64,000 nucleotides of DNA from Priestia endophytica DSM 13796 (GCF_900115845.1 NZ_FOXX01000003.1:200124-264123); one strand, 5' to 3'. Shown: positions 25,068-34,352, counted from the stretch's first letter. Made by a program: numbers and translations. Notes: generated from the letters alone by a model not told the origin.

Positions 25068-26031
25068 GAATCATTTGCTTCTCTTTCTTTACAGACGTTT
25101 CTGCACTATATATATCACGCACAATATATAAAGGTCGACCTTTTGATTCATCATAGATGCGTCCGATATATTCTCCAATTACGCCAAGAAGAATGAGCAC
25201 AACCCCACTAAAAAATAGCTGAATAATAACAAGTGAAGCCCAACCTGTTACAGTACTCTCTGTAAAGAATTTCAAATATAAAACATACAGCATGTAAACA
25301 AATCCTGCTCCTGAAAAAAGAGAACCCGCATACGTTGCTAATTTCAATGGTTTATAAGAGAACGATGTAATCCCATCAAGAGATAACTTTAACATTTTTT
25401 TTAGGGGATATTTTGTTTCGCCTGCAGCTCGCTCATCACGTTCATATTCAACAGCTGTTTGACGAAAACCAACCCAGCTAACAAGCCCACGAACAAATCG
25501 GTTCTTTTCTTGAAGACCTTTCATTTGCTCACATACTTTACGATCAATAAGTCTAAAGTCTCCTGTGTCAATAGGAATGTCAATGTCTGTCATAGATCGG
25601 AGCGTTCTATAAAACATGGCTGCTGTTTGCTTTTTAAAAAATGTTTCTCCTTTTCGCTTTGTTCTTTTTGCATATACAACTTCATACCCTTGTTTCCATT
25701 TGTCAATCATATCGAGGATAAGTTCTGGGGGATCTTGCAAATCTGCGTCAATTACAACAACCGCCTCTCCTTTTGCATAATCCATTCCTGCTGTAATCGC
25801 AATTTGATGACCAAAGTTTCTTGAAAAATCAATTAGTTTAATAGATGAATCACGTAAGCTAATCTCTTTCAAAATTTCTACCGTCTTATCTTGACTTCCG
25901 TCATTTACAAATAAAAGCTCGTATTTTTCTTTTGTAGAATGCATGACATTACTTAAACGTTCGTACGTTGTTTCAATAACTTCTTCTTCATTATAAACAG
26001 GAATAATAATCGAATATTTTATATGTTCCAT
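25060..26031 (-). CDS. Glycosyltransferase family 2, polyprenyl-phosphate glycosyltransferase (YkcC/GtrB-like)
   Basis: A 323-residue GT2 enzyme of the DPM1/GtrB/YkcC class: IIIPVYNEEEVIE at the N-terminus, VNDGSQDKT, VIDADLQDPPE (the DxD metal motif) and the QMKGLQEKNRFVRG region. Two C-terminal transmembrane helices lie at about 230-255 and 268-293. It transfers a hexose from a UDP-sugar to undecaprenyl phosphate on the inner membrane face. Follows the YkcB-like gene and overlaps gtrA. galU in the same operon suggests glucose as the sugar. Confidence 0.88.
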   Translation of the reverse strand: MEHIKYSIIIPVYNEEEVIETTYERLSNVMHSTKEKYELLFVNDGSQDKTVEILKEISLRDSSIKLIDFSRNFGHQIAITAGMDYAKGEAVVVIDADLQDPPELILDMIDKWKQGYEVVYAKRTKRKGETFFKKQTAAMFYRTLRSMTDIDIPIDTGDFRLIDRKVCEQMKGLQEKNRFVRGLVSWVGFRQTAVEYERDERAAGETKYPLKKMLKLSLDGITSFSYKPLKLATYAGSLFSGAGFVYMLYVLYLKFFTESTVTGWASLVIIQLFFSGVVLILLGVIGEYIGRIYDESKGRPLYIVRDIYSAETSVKKEKQMIHE

Positions 26032-26102
26032 CTCATTTATAACCTCCTATGAATAGAATTTGTAAAAGGAGAAACGTTTCTCCTTTTACAAATCTAAATC
26101 TT

Positions 26103-28220
26103 TTATAGCTCTACTTTGTAAAGTGTTTCGCTTTGACCTCCTCTACCAGGCATTCCACTATTTGAATCGCTATCAGAATCACTGTTCGACGACGTACCGT
26201 TCCATTCTTCTTGTGGCACTTCTTCTCCATGCTCTTTGATCCATGTTTGTAAATCTGAGCTACCGCCAGGACCTCCGCCACCAATTAAAAAGTATTTCAC
26301 TTCATTGTTTTTAACCATTTCTTCAAGCTTCTCTGTTGTTAAAATCGGATCTGAGCCTGAAAATCCACCCATCGCCATGACTGTTTCACCTTCAATAATG
26401 TAAGGAGCAGCAGAAGAGGCATTAGATGTAGCAAATAAGTAAGTTTCTCCATCGCTATGTTTCTTAAGGTAAGAAACTAAATTTTCATTGATGCTGTTTT
26501 GTCCTTCACCCATCTTCATATTTCCATTTCCCATCGTTGTAGGACCAGCCGCTGGCATTACACTATTTCCATCTCCGTATATAATAGGAGTGCTTGCCCA
26601 AAAAGCAGGAATAACAAGAATGGCAAGAAGGGCTGCTAAGGACACAAAATATGTCGCTCGTTTCTCTTTTTGTTTGAAGAAGAATAGCGCTAGTGAAAGC
26701 AATGTCCCTGCTACTCCTACTCCAATACTCCAAACCATCCCAATTTGATCTATATAAGACTTCAACGTAAAGACTTCAAAAGCAGTTGTTGCTAGAATTG
26801 CAATAGGAAGCAACATTGATTTAAATCCTTTTTCTGTTTGATAAAGCTTAAATAGTTTAACCCATCCTGCCCCAACAAATGCTGCAATTGGAGGAGCTAA
26901 CATGATCAGGTAGTATTGATGGAAGAAACCTGCGATACTAAAGAAGACACCAACAGGACCAAGCCAAGCAAGCCAGAATAGGCTTTCTTTTTCCTCATCA
27001 CTCCACTGTTTTCGTAAACGAATTCCTGAAAGTAAACCAACGCATCCAAAAAGAGCAAACGGAAGAACCCAACTAATTTGATCGGCTAACCCAATTTGGA
27101 ACAAACGGAAGAACCCTGGAGTGCCTGTATTGAACATTCCTCCCCCATTTTGACCACCTGGTCCACCTTGATCTCCCTTACTTAGAAAATCACGCTGTCC
27201 ATTATCTTCAGACGTCTGAGTTTCTGAGTTTGTATTATCTTGTGTAGAAGATGAATCATCACTATTTGTTGTATTTGCGCCATTAGCCTGATTTGGTCCA
27301 CCTTGACCATTTGGTGGAGCTCCTGATGGCATCCCCTCTGGCGCTTCTCCTTGTTCCATTCCATTTGGAGGAGCCTGCATCTCGTTTCCATTTCCTTTAT
27401 CAGCACCACCACCTCCTGGTGTGCTTTGTCCTTGACCTGTTAAACGAGCTACGCCATTATATCCAAAGGCAAGCTCTAACACAGAATTCGTTTGACTGCT
27501 GCCCATATAAGGACGATCGCCTGCTGAGACACTATCAACAACAACAGCCCATGAAAGAGACAATGCCATCATAACAGCTGTTGCGCTTGCTAATATCCCG
27601 ATTTTCTTTTTCCACTTCACCTTTGCTGCAGTTATGTAGAAAAGATAAAATGCAGGAGCAACCATGAAAGCTTGCATCATTTTCATATTGAAGCCAAGTC
27701 CAATCATGGCAAAAGCTCCAATTACCCAAATAGCTTTGTTTTTTCTAACACCTCTAAATAGCATCCATACCCCAATTAAAAGAGTAAAAACAAGCATACT
27801 ATCAATGTTGTTTGAACGACTTATGGCAGGAACAATTGGTGTGATCGCCATTGTCAAACTTGCGATTCTAGCTCCTGTAATTCCAAAGGTTGGTTTTAGA
27901 AGGAAGTATAGAAGAACAACAGATCCAACTCCAGCTAAAGCTTGTGGTAACATAACACTCCATCCGTGCAAACCAAAAATTGCAGCGCTTAATGTTTGAA
28001 TCCAAAATGTAAGCGGCGGCTTATCAACTGTTACAAAACCTGCTGGATCAAAAGAAGCATAGAAGAAATTGTGGAAATTTTCGAGCATGCTTTTTACTGC
28101 TGCCGTATAATAAGCATTCGCATAATCGTTTTTCCAAATGTTATAGATGTTTAAGAAAGCAGAAAGAAGGATAATCCCTAGCAGGATAAGATCAATTCTT
28201 TTGTACATAAACTTTTTCAT
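26103..28220 (-). CDS. YkcB-like membrane glycosyltransferase (PMT/ArnT family)
   Basis: A 705-residue GT-C fold protein. About ten N-terminal and middle transmembrane helices include the extracytoplasmic loop FVTVDKPPLTFWIQTLSA, where the catalytic acidic residue and DKPP motif of ArnT/PMT enzymes lie. Residues about 262-365 form a low-complexity Gly/Pro/Asn/Ser/Asp-rich insert between helices. A soluble C-terminal domain (from about 540) ends with another Ser/Asp-rich run. It would take a sugar from undecaprenyl phosphate and attach it to a cell-wall or membrane acceptor outside the membrane. First gene of the ykcB-GT2-gtrA-galU operon. GAGGTGAAAAA precedes the ATG. The acceptor is unknown; lipoteichoic or wall teichoic acid is one possibility. 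Confidence 0.85.
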   Translation of the reverse strand: MKKFMYKRIDLILLGIILLSAFLNIYNIWKNDYANAYYTAAVKSMLENFHNFFYASFDPAGFVTVDKPPLTFWIQTLSAAIFGLHGWSVMLPQALAGVGSVVLLYFLLKPTFGITGARIASLTMAITPIVPAISRSNNIDSMLVFTLLIGVWMLFRGVRKNKAIWVIGAFAMIGLGFNMKMMQAFMVAPAFYLFYITAAKVKWKKKIGILASATAVMMALSLSWAVVVDSVSAGDRPYMGSSQTNSVLELAFGYNGVARLTGQGQSTPGGGGADKGNGNEMQAPPNGMEQGEAPEGMPSGAPPNGQGGPNQANGANTTNSDDSSSTQDNTNSETQTSEDNGQRDFLSKGDQGGPGGQNGGGMFNTGTPGFFRLFQIGLADQISWVLPFALFGCVGLLSGIRLRKQWSDEEKESLFWLAWLGPVGVFFSIAGFFHQYYLIMLAPPIAAFVGAGWVKLFKLYQTEKGFKSMLLPIAILATTAFEVFTLKSYIDQIGMVWSIGVGVAGTLLSLALFFFKQKEKRATYFVSLAALLAILVIPAFWASTPIIYGDGNSVMPAAGPTTMGNGNMKMGEGQNSINENLVSYLKKHSDGETYLFATSNASSAAPYIIEGETVMAMGGFSGSDPILTTEKLEEMVKNNEVKYFLIGGGGPGGSSDLQTWIKEHGEEVPQEEWNGTSSNSDSDSDSNSGMPGRGGQSETLYKVEL

Positions 28221-28406
28221 TTTTTCACCTCATTATCATTTAAAACGATGATTTATTGAGGCTAATAGAGTCCGGACTTCTACTAACTTTGATCTCTTAA
28301 ATCATGTTTTTATCAATTCAACGTTTTTAACGTTTCCTTGAGTGTATTTAGACTATAACAAGCAATTATGTCGGAAAGATGTCAAAAAAAGTTTTTAGAG
28401 AAATAA

Positions 28407-28441
28407 AAAGCTAAAGTTTAAGAATCTTAAACTTTAGCTTT
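28407..28441 (-). terminator. Intrinsic terminator of the ureohydrolase gene
   Basis: A 17-bp inverted repeat (28407-28423 with 28425-28441) that includes the stop codon of the ureohydrolase gene. In practice the innermost bases form the loop, and a T-rich run follows on the minus strand. Confidence 0.88.
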
Positions 28442-29375
28442 CTCCTTCTATTTTTCCTGCAAGCGCGTAGAGAACAACCGTTGAGACAAAATGGGCGGAA
28501 AACTGACTTGGATCTTGCTGAGGGTATACTTCAACAAAGTCCATTCCTACAATTCCCCTTTTTGCAAATTCATGAACTAATGTTAATAGTTCATAAGATG
28601 TTAACCCATTTCCATCAACAGGACCGCCTGGGTTAAAAGCATAATCTAAAACATCACTACAAATAGTTAAATACACTCCATCAACATTGTGACTTGCTTT
28701 TTTATAAACGTCTTCAGCAAGCTCTTTTATGTTTGTACATTCTCTAATGTCCCGAATTGTAACAGTCTCTGCTCCTGCTTCTTTTGCATACTGACCACTT
28801 TCAGGTTTATTTCGCGGCCCGTGAATCCCTGTATGAATAATACTTTCATTACGGATTCCATCTAGTTCATATATTCTTGCAAAAGGAGTTGATCTGGCAA
28901 ATTCATCTCCTTCGTGTGAAACCATATTATCATAGTGAGCGTCAAGGTGAATGATTCCAAATTTCTTTCCCTGCTGCGTCTCCGTTAGGGCCTTCATAAT
29001 TGGATATGTAATCCCATGATCTCCTCCAAATGCAACCGGAAATTTGTTCTCTTCCCATACTCGTTTAGAAAATGTTTCAATCCGCTCCATTGTTTCTTCT
29101 ACACTAGCTGGAACAACGTCAACGTCTCCCATATCTCCTAAACTTAAATGTCCGAAAACATCAATATGATTTAATTCAGGCAAATAGCCGCTATAACGAG
29201 CAGAAGAAAGTCGAATTACTTTTGGACCAAGTTCACATCCTGTATAGTCCCCCCATGTTACAGCTCCTTCCCATGGCACTCCATATATTAAAACGTCTGT
29301 TTCTTCTATCCCTTTTCCCGTCGACACATTTTTTGCTCCTAAAAAAGGGGGCGTATTCCCATAGATTTTGTTCAT
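28434..29375 (-). CDS. Ureohydrolase (agmatinase/arginase family) with altered metal site
   Basis: A 313-residue ureohydrolase. Metal motifs seen are GGDHG (His120) and DAHYD (Asp145, His147, Asp149). The third motif, normally S-x-D-x-D-x-x-D-P-x-x-x-P-G, reads T-I-C-S-D-V-L-D-Y-A-F-N-P-G. An ungapped alignment puts Cys239 at the first Asp, the residue that bridges the two Mn ions in classical arginases; Asp241 and Asp244 remain and Pro becomes Tyr. I recall similar CSDVLD forms in Firmicute agmatinase-family annotations, so it may define a subfamily of unknown substrate. Transcribed alone after the eut operon, with AAAGGATGATAAAGA before ATG. Substrate candidates include agmatine, guanidinobutyrate, formimidoylglutamate and guanidine. 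Confidence 0.8.
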   Translation of the reverse strand: MNKIYGNTPPFLGAKNVSTGKGIEETDVLIYGVPWEGAVTWGDYTGCELGPKVIRLSSARYSGYLPELNHIDVFGHLSLGDMGDVDVVPASVEETMERIETFSKRVWEENKFPVAFGGDHGITYPIMKALTETQQGKKFGIIHLDAHYDNMVSHEGDEFARSTPFARIYELDGIRNESIIHTGIHGPRNKPESGQYAKEAGAETVTIRDIRECTNIKELAEDVYKKASHNVDGVYLTICSDVLDYAFNPGGPVDGNGLTSYELLTLVHEFAKRGIVGMDFVEVYPQQDPSQFSAHFVSTVVLYALAGKIEGES

Positions 29376-29455
29376 TCTTTATCATCCTTTCTCTTCCTTA
29401 TTTTCTTTTATGGTCTCCTTACCCTTTATGAATAAAAATACTCTTATAAAATAAA

Positions 29456-29479
29456 AAAGCGCTCAAAAATGAGCACTTT
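29456..29479 (-). terminator. Intrinsic terminator of the eut operon
   Basis: AAAGTGCTC / GAGCGCTTT stem with one G-U pair and a six-base loop, followed by TTTATTTT on the minus strand. It overlaps the eutH stop codon. Confidence 0.85.
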
Positions 29480-30716
29480 ATATAACCGCTGAATTTACAG
29501 TTTCAATGTCCAACTCTTCTTTTTTCTCTTTTTCTTCAAGTTCAAGTGCTTTTGGAACAGAAAGGTATTTTGCAAGAACAAGAGCTGATGCCCCTCCTAC
29601 GAATTTTCCAATCATAATATACAAAATTAAGTTAGGTTGAAAATTCGCTGTAAATGAAAGATGATCCCCGAATAAGAAAGCAGCACAAACCGCATAGGAA
29701 ATGTTCATTACTTTATCTTTAGCAGGCATATCTTTTACAAGACGGAACATTGCTAAAATGTTCGCGGATGCTGCAAGAATACCAGCGCTTCCTTCTTTAC
29801 TAATACCAAATTTATTTCCTATTTTTTCAAGAGGTAAGGCTAAATACTTTTGCATTAAGTATACAAATGGAAAAGCCCCAGCTAGCATTAACCCAATATA
29901 TCCTGCTACTTCAAGTGCTCTATATTGATCTTGTTCATCAGCTACAATCGGACTAAATCCAAAACTTCCAAAAAGAGCGCTAAATGCTCCTGTAAAGTGT
30001 TCAACAATGGAGAACAGGAGAACAAGCTTTAAGAAAGCATCAAGACCGCGGCCAAATATCATAAATCCTTTAATCATTTTATCTGGGAAAAAGCGCAATC
30101 CTATTGCAAGAGAACCTACAAAAACAATCAACGGAATGAGATTCATGAATATTATTCCAAGGCTGAGACTAAGCTCATACACTGCCGAAGAGTTTGTGGA
30201 AACGGAAGATCGAATAGTTGGATTTGTAAAGGCAATAAGTAAACAGCTTACTAACACGCCAATCGGAATAGCTAAAACCCCTGACATTATCCCAAGCGCC
30301 ATATACTTGTGATCTTTTTTCTGAAGCATAGCAAGACCTGTTGGAATAGAGAATACAATGGTTGCTCCTGCCATATATCCAATAATCATAGCCATGATCC
30401 AACTTTCCTTTGTTTGAGCTAATGCCTCTGCTAGCTGATAACCGCCCATATCAACGGCAATAAGAGATGTTGCTGCAATGGATGGATCTGCTCCAAGCTT
30501 TACAAAAAGTGGACCAAAAACGGATTCAATAAATTGAGATAAGTATGGAATAGACGCCATAATGCCTGCAGTTGGGATAAAAATATAACCGATGGAATGA
30601 ATGCCTTCCATAAATTCCTTTCCTACTCCTCTTTCTTTATTTTTAATAGCGGCAATTCCTCCAATAATAGCAGAAATCATTAAAATATAAATAACGTATG
30701 TTCCAATTTTCTCCAC
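29478..30716 (-). CDS. eutH: Ethanolamine permease EutH
   Basis: A 412-residue, roughly eleven-helix membrane protein of the EutH family: IHSIGYIFIPTAGIMASIPYL near residue 40, IAVDMGGYQLAEALAQT near 107, and a C-terminal DHLSFTANFQPN segment. EutH helps ethanolamine enter the cell, especially at low pH or concentration. GTG start with AAAGGGGGGATAAGA upstream. Last gene of the eut operon, 17 bp after eutC and before a terminator. Confidence 0.93.
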   Translation of the reverse strand: MEKIGTYVIYILMISAIIGGIAAIKNKERGVGKEFMEGIHSIGYIFIPTAGIMASIPYLSQFIESVFGPLFVKLGADPSIAATSLIAVDMGGYQLAEALAQTKESWIMAMIIGYMAGATIVFSIPTGLAMLQKKDHKYMALGIMSGVLAIPIGVLVSCLLIAFTNPTIRSSVSTNSSAVYELSLSLGIIFMNLIPLIVFVGSLAIGLRFFPDKMIKGFMIFGRGLDAFLKLVLLFSIVEHFTGAFSALFGSFGFSPIVADEQDQYRALEVAGYIGLMLAGAFPFVYLMQKYLALPLEKIGNKFGISKEGSAGILAASANILAMFRLVKDMPAKDKVMNISYAVCAAFLFGDHLSFTANFQPNLILYIMIGKFVGGASALVLAKYLSVPKALELEEKEKKEELDIETVNSAVI

Positions 30717-30733
30717 TCTTATCCCCCCCTTTT

Positions 30734-31441
30734 TTAAACAACAAGACTTACGCCACTCGTTTTTTGGGCTAACATTTGGTCTATAAGCGTACCCATGTGT
30801 GCTGCCGCTTCAACAGGCGATGTACCTTGACGATGAATATTTGAAATGACCATTCGGTTTGACTCTTTCGTTCCCTTCCTCGGTCTATAACACATATAAG
30901 CACTTAGTGAGTGAGCACAAACAAGCCCAGGTCTTTCTCCGATGAGAAGAATAAAAGCTTCGGGTTTTAAAATTTCACCAATATCGTCCATACAGGCAAC
31001 TCTTCCCCCCTTTAAAAAGAAAGGAGTTCCAACAGTTAATTCATATGATGTTAGCGAATCTATTAAGGCAGGATATACATCTCGGATATTCTCTTCAATG
31101 GCATTTGCACTCAATCCATCCGCTATCACAATTTGAACTTGAGGATGCATTATGCACTCCTTTTTAATAAGATTGCGTCCTTCTAATGAAAGAAGTCTCC
31201 CTTCATCAGGGCGCTTTAAATACCGCTCTTTTGTTTGAAAACGGGTTGTCACAGAAAAGAGATTAAATTCCGCTAATGTTTCTTCACTAACTTCTCCATA
31301 AACAGAGTCAACCGCAGCAGCGTGATCAATCCGGAATGACAAAAAATCTTGTGTGAGAGGCCTTGTACCTGTTCTGCCTACTCCAATTCGTGCTGGTGTA
31401 TATTGTTTTAAGTGAGCAAGTTTCTCTTCTTTTTCTCTCAT
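30734..31441 (-). CDS. eutC: Ethanolamine ammonia-lyase small subunit
   Basis: A 235-residue EutC: N-terminal YTPARIGVGRTGTRPLT, LSFRIDHAAAVDSVYGEV, the VQIVIADGLSANAIEEN loop and the C-terminal ISNIHRQGTSPVEAAAHM. With EutB it forms the adenosylcobalamin-dependent lyase that converts ethanolamine to acetaldehyde and ammonia. It is shorter than enterobacterial EutC (about 295) because it lacks the N-terminal extension that targets EutC to the microcompartment. This fits the absence of shell genes. Confidence 0.94.
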   Translation of the reverse strand: MREKEEKLAHLKQYTPARIGVGRTGTRPLTQDFLSFRIDHAAAVDSVYGEVSEETLAEFNLFSVTTRFQTKERYLKRPDEGRLLSLEGRNLIKKECIMHPQVQIVIADGLSANAIEENIRDVYPALIDSLTSYELTVGTPFFLKGGRVACMDDIGEILKPEAFILLIGERPGLVCAHSLSAYMCYRPRKGTKESNRMVISNIHRQGTSPVEAAAHMGTLIDQMLAQKTSGVSLVV

Positions 31442-31455
31442 CTTCTTTTCCTCCT

Positions 31456-32817
31456 CTATTTAACTTTCATAAAAATGGTAGGATCGCCTGCTACCCTAGT
31501 TAACTTTCCGTTTTCCATGATCCCTTGATGTTCAAGCCAAGCTGAGAAAGCAGGAGCAGGAGCTAAATTAAGTACATTTCGCAATGTCGCGATATCGTGA
31601 TAGCTTAATGACTGATAGTTCAACATGCAATCATCTCCCATTGGTACACCAATAACAAAATTCACACCTGCTGTGCCAAGCAGCATACTCAAGTTATCCA
31701 TATCATTTTGATCTGCCTTCATATGATTTGTATAACAAACATCAACACCCATAGGAAGTCCATGCATTTTCCCCATAAAATGATCTTCAAGCCCTGCCCT
31801 TATCACTTGCTTGCTATCATACAAATACTCTGGTCCAATAAATCCAACAACCGTGTTCACAATAAAAGGATTATAACGTTTAGCAAGGCCATAGCAGCGT
31901 GCTTCTAAAGTTAGTTGATCAATATCATAATGGCTGTTTGAGGAAAGTTCAGATCCTTGCCCTGTTTCTAAATACCATCTGTTTGGTCCAAGTGCTGTGC
32001 CTTTTTCTTGCATCAGATGGTGCGCTTCATCAAGCAGAGAAATGGATATACCAAATGACTGATTTCCTTCCTCTGTACCTGCGAGTGATTGGAAAATAAG
32101 ATCAGCAGGGGCTCCTTTTTCAATTGCCCTCATCTGGCTTGTAACATGGGAAAGAACACAGTTTTGAGTTGGAACGGAAAATTCCGTTATAATATTTTTT
32201 GTTTCCAAGAGAAGGTCATAAATATTGTTTGTCGTATCAATAACAGGATTAATCCCGATTACTGCATCTCCAATTCCATAGCTTAACCCCTCATATAAAG
32301 AGGCGCGCATTCCTTGCAATCGATCTGACGGATGATTAGGTTGAACGCGGGAAGCAAGAGTTTTTGGCTGTCCAATTTTTGTTTGACAATGGGTAATAAC
32401 TTGAATTTTAGCGGCTGCTTGAATTAAGTCTAAATTAGACATCAGCTTTGCTACTGCTGCAATCATGTCACTTGTTAACCCTTTTGAAATGGTTAATAAA
32501 TGCTCTCCTGTTGTTTCGTCATGTAAGATATACTCCCTTAAATCGGCAACAGTCCATGTTCTTATTTCTCTGTATACATTCTCTTCAACGCTTTCTTCAA
32601 TCACTCTAGCTACTTCATCCTCAAGAAGCGGATAGTTGCGAAAATCTGCAAGTGTAATGTTTGACAGTACGGTTTTAGCTGCCATTCTTTCTTTCATATT
32701 TTCAGCACTAACACGAGCAAGATCATCTCCTGATTTTTCTTCATTTGCTTTTGCCATAATTTCTTTTAAACTTTTAAAAGAGTACGTTTGTCCGAGAATA
32801 GTTGTTTTTTTGTTCAT
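31456..32817 (-). CDS. eutB: Ethanolamine ammonia-lyase large subunit
   Basis: A 453-residue EutB, the catalytic TIM-barrel subunit. Landmarks are KCxx-free QVITHCQTKIGQPKTLASRV, FQSLAGTEEGNQSFGI, the ETGQGSELSSNSHYDIDQ segment, GFIGPEYLYDSKQ and DQNDMDNLS. Full family length. Requires adenosylcobalamin. Lies 14 bp after eutA and 14 bp before eutC. AAGGAGGAAAACGA precedes the ATG. Confidence 0.95.
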   Translation of the reverse strand: MNKKTTILGQTYSFKSLKEIMAKANEEKSGDDLARVSAENMKERMAAKTVLSNITLADFRNYPLLEDEVARVIEESVEENVYREIRTWTVADLREYILHDETTGEHLLTISKGLTSDMIAAVAKLMSNLDLIQAAAKIQVITHCQTKIGQPKTLASRVQPNHPSDRLQGMRASLYEGLSYGIGDAVIGINPVIDTTNNIYDLLLETKNIITEFSVPTQNCVLSHVTSQMRAIEKGAPADLIFQSLAGTEEGNQSFGISISLLDEAHHLMQEKGTALGPNRWYLETGQGSELSSNSHYDIDQLTLEARCYGLAKRYNPFIVNTVVGFIGPEYLYDSKQVIRAGLEDHFMGKMHGLPMGVDVCYTNHMKADQNDMDNLSMLLGTAGVNFVIGVPMGDDCMLNYQSLSYHDIATLRNVLNLAPAPAFSAWLEHQGIMENGKLTRVAGDPTIFMKVK

Positions 32818-32831
32818 TCGTTTTCCTCCTT

Positions 32832-34277
32832 CTATTGATGAAATGCAAGTGTTTTAACAGAAACCGAAATGGCTTCTCCTCCAATAGGCATCCCAAGATC
32901 TATATAATCTCCATCAGCAACCTGCACGCCATCAATACAAACAATATTCACATCCTCAGCACACCGTTTTTTGAGGGCTTGCCCGAGCGCTTTTGCTACA
33001 TCGTCTTCACAAATGACGACAATATTTTCCTTTTGAAACTCTTTTTTCATTTCTTCATGAATAGCTTGGGCAATTTCCTGTAGAATCACGTACGAACAAT
33101 AAGGCATATCAAGGAGCGTTAAGGCAAACGGTGGATTTTGTTTTGTATCAAACACTTCTTTTGCATGCTCTATTTTTTCTCTCAATCTCCTCAAGAACTC
33201 GAGAGAACTCCACTCTCCTTTTTTACTTGTTTTCACTTTTAAAAGCGGTATATTTCTGATTGGTAAAAGTTCTTTTTGTACATGAACAGTTGCTCCACTT
33301 ACTTCCATACTTTGCATACCAGCCCCAATCACCGTTGCTCTATTTGTCTCAACTGCTTTTTTAATACGCACACTTGATAAGGGAAAAGCAGTAGGAATTA
33401 CAGACGCTAAGAGCGGACCAATATCTCCATATCTCGCTGCCTCTTTCATTGTATGAATTTGTGCATCATTCATCATTGCCCCAACTCCCCCAGAAATCAT
33501 CATTTCATCAGGCTTAGGAAGCACTTCATTATGTGCACCTGTCAGCAAAAGCTTTCCACCTTGTTTGTCGTTCCTTAATAAGTAAGAAAACAAGTCTTCG
33601 CTCATTTTTTGACATAGGTTTTGAGCTTGCTTGTATGATAAAATGTCTCCTTTTTTTAGGTTAATAGATTGATAAGAAAGCCATTTAAAGAGCGATGGTG
33701 CTATATACTGCACTTCTCCATCTTCTGTTAAACGAACAAGGCGTCCCCCAACATGGAAAGTAAGAGAAGTTACAGCTTTTCCATCTTGGAAAAAAGCTAC
33801 ATTTGCGGTTCCGCCCCCAATATCAACATTTGCAACTGTTCCATTTATCTCTTCTGAACGTTTCATAGCTCCTGATCCTTTTCCAGCTAGAATACCTTCT
33901 AGGCTATCTCCTGCTGTTGCAACAACAAAATCTCCTGCTTTATCCGCCAAGTAGTGAATAATACTTTCAGCGTTTTCTTTTCGAGCTGTTTCCCCTGTAA
34001 TAATGACAGCTCCTCCTTTAATGTCTTTTAAGTTAACGTTAGCTTTTTGATACTCTTTTGAAAGAAGACTCTTTAGCTTTTCAATATGAATCATATCTTC
34101 GGTTTCTAAAGGTGTTTCATATAAAGAACCTGTATAGGTCACCTCTCGATCAATAATGTGGCAAACAGGAAGGCTAAAACCATCCTTCCTTTCATTAATA
34201 AGAAGCCTGCTTAAAATGACTTTTGTTGTGCTTGTGCCAATGTCAATTCCTATACTTTTTATCCAATACTCGCTCAA
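32832..34277 (-). CDS. eutA: Ethanolamine ammonia-lyase reactivase EutA
   Basis: A 481-residue reactivating factor with an actin-like ATPase fold: IDIGTSTTKVIL at the N-terminus, VANVDIGGGTANVAFF near 150, and LLTGAHNEVLPKPDEMMISGGVGAM in the middle. It exchanges damaged cobalamin in EutBC for intact adenosylcobalamin using ATP. Start is TTG at 34277, with GGAGGAGGAGC seven bases upstream. A strong hairpin with a T-run lies just upstream, so read-through from eutV is probably regulated. Confidence 0.93.
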   Translation of the reverse strand: MSEYWIKSIGIDIGTSTTKVILSRLLINERKDGFSLPVCHIIDREVTYTGSLYETPLETEDMIHIEKLKSLLSKEYQKANVNLKDIKGGAVIITGETARKENAESIIHYLADKAGDFVVATAGDSLEGILAGKGSGAMKRSEEINGTVANVDIGGGTANVAFFQDGKAVTSLTFHVGGRLVRLTEDGEVQYIAPSLFKWLSYQSINLKKGDILSYKQAQNLCQKMSEDLFSYLLRNDKQGGKLLLTGAHNEVLPKPDEMMISGGVGAMMNDAQIHTMKEAARYGDIGPLLASVIPTAFPLSSVRIKKAVETNRATVIGAGMQSMEVSGATVHVQKELLPIRNIPLLKVKTSKKGEWSSLEFLRRLREKIEHAKEVFDTKQNPPFALTLLDMPYCSYVILQEIAQAIHEEMKKEFQKENIVVICEDDVAKALGQALKKRCAEDVNIVCIDGVQVADGDYIDLGMPIGGEAISVSVKTLAFHQ

Positions 34278-34299
34278 AGCTCCTCCTCCTAACGAAAAA

Positions 34300-34344
34300 G
34301 CGCTTTGAAGAATCCCTACAACATGTAGAGGATCTTCAAAGCGC
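34300..34344 (-). promoter_or_regulatory. Terminator/attenuator between eutV and eutA
   Basis: On the minus strand GCGCTTTGAAGA pairs with TCTTCAAAGCGC. An inner CTCTAC / GTAGGG stem is capped by a five-base loop, and TTTTTCG follows. The element sits between the ANTAR regulator and the structural genes. ANTAR proteins such as EutV prevent formation of such terminators by binding paired hairpins with six-base loops (family knowledge). I could not identify that exact two-hairpin pattern, so attenuation by EutV is inference. Confidence 0.65.
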
Positions 34345-34352
34345 CATTGCTT

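Noticed and set aside
27180-27412. Frames in the low-complexity insert of the YkcB-like gene, possibly a separate gene or tandem repeat
   Set aside because: Codon composition follows the long reading frame; the repeats are amino-acid bias (Gly, Asn, Ser), not exact DNA repeats.
34300-34344. Canonical EutV two-hairpin antiterminator
   Set aside because: The inner loop has five bases and no partner hairpin with the expected A1/G4 six-base loop was found; kept only as a terminator/attenuator.
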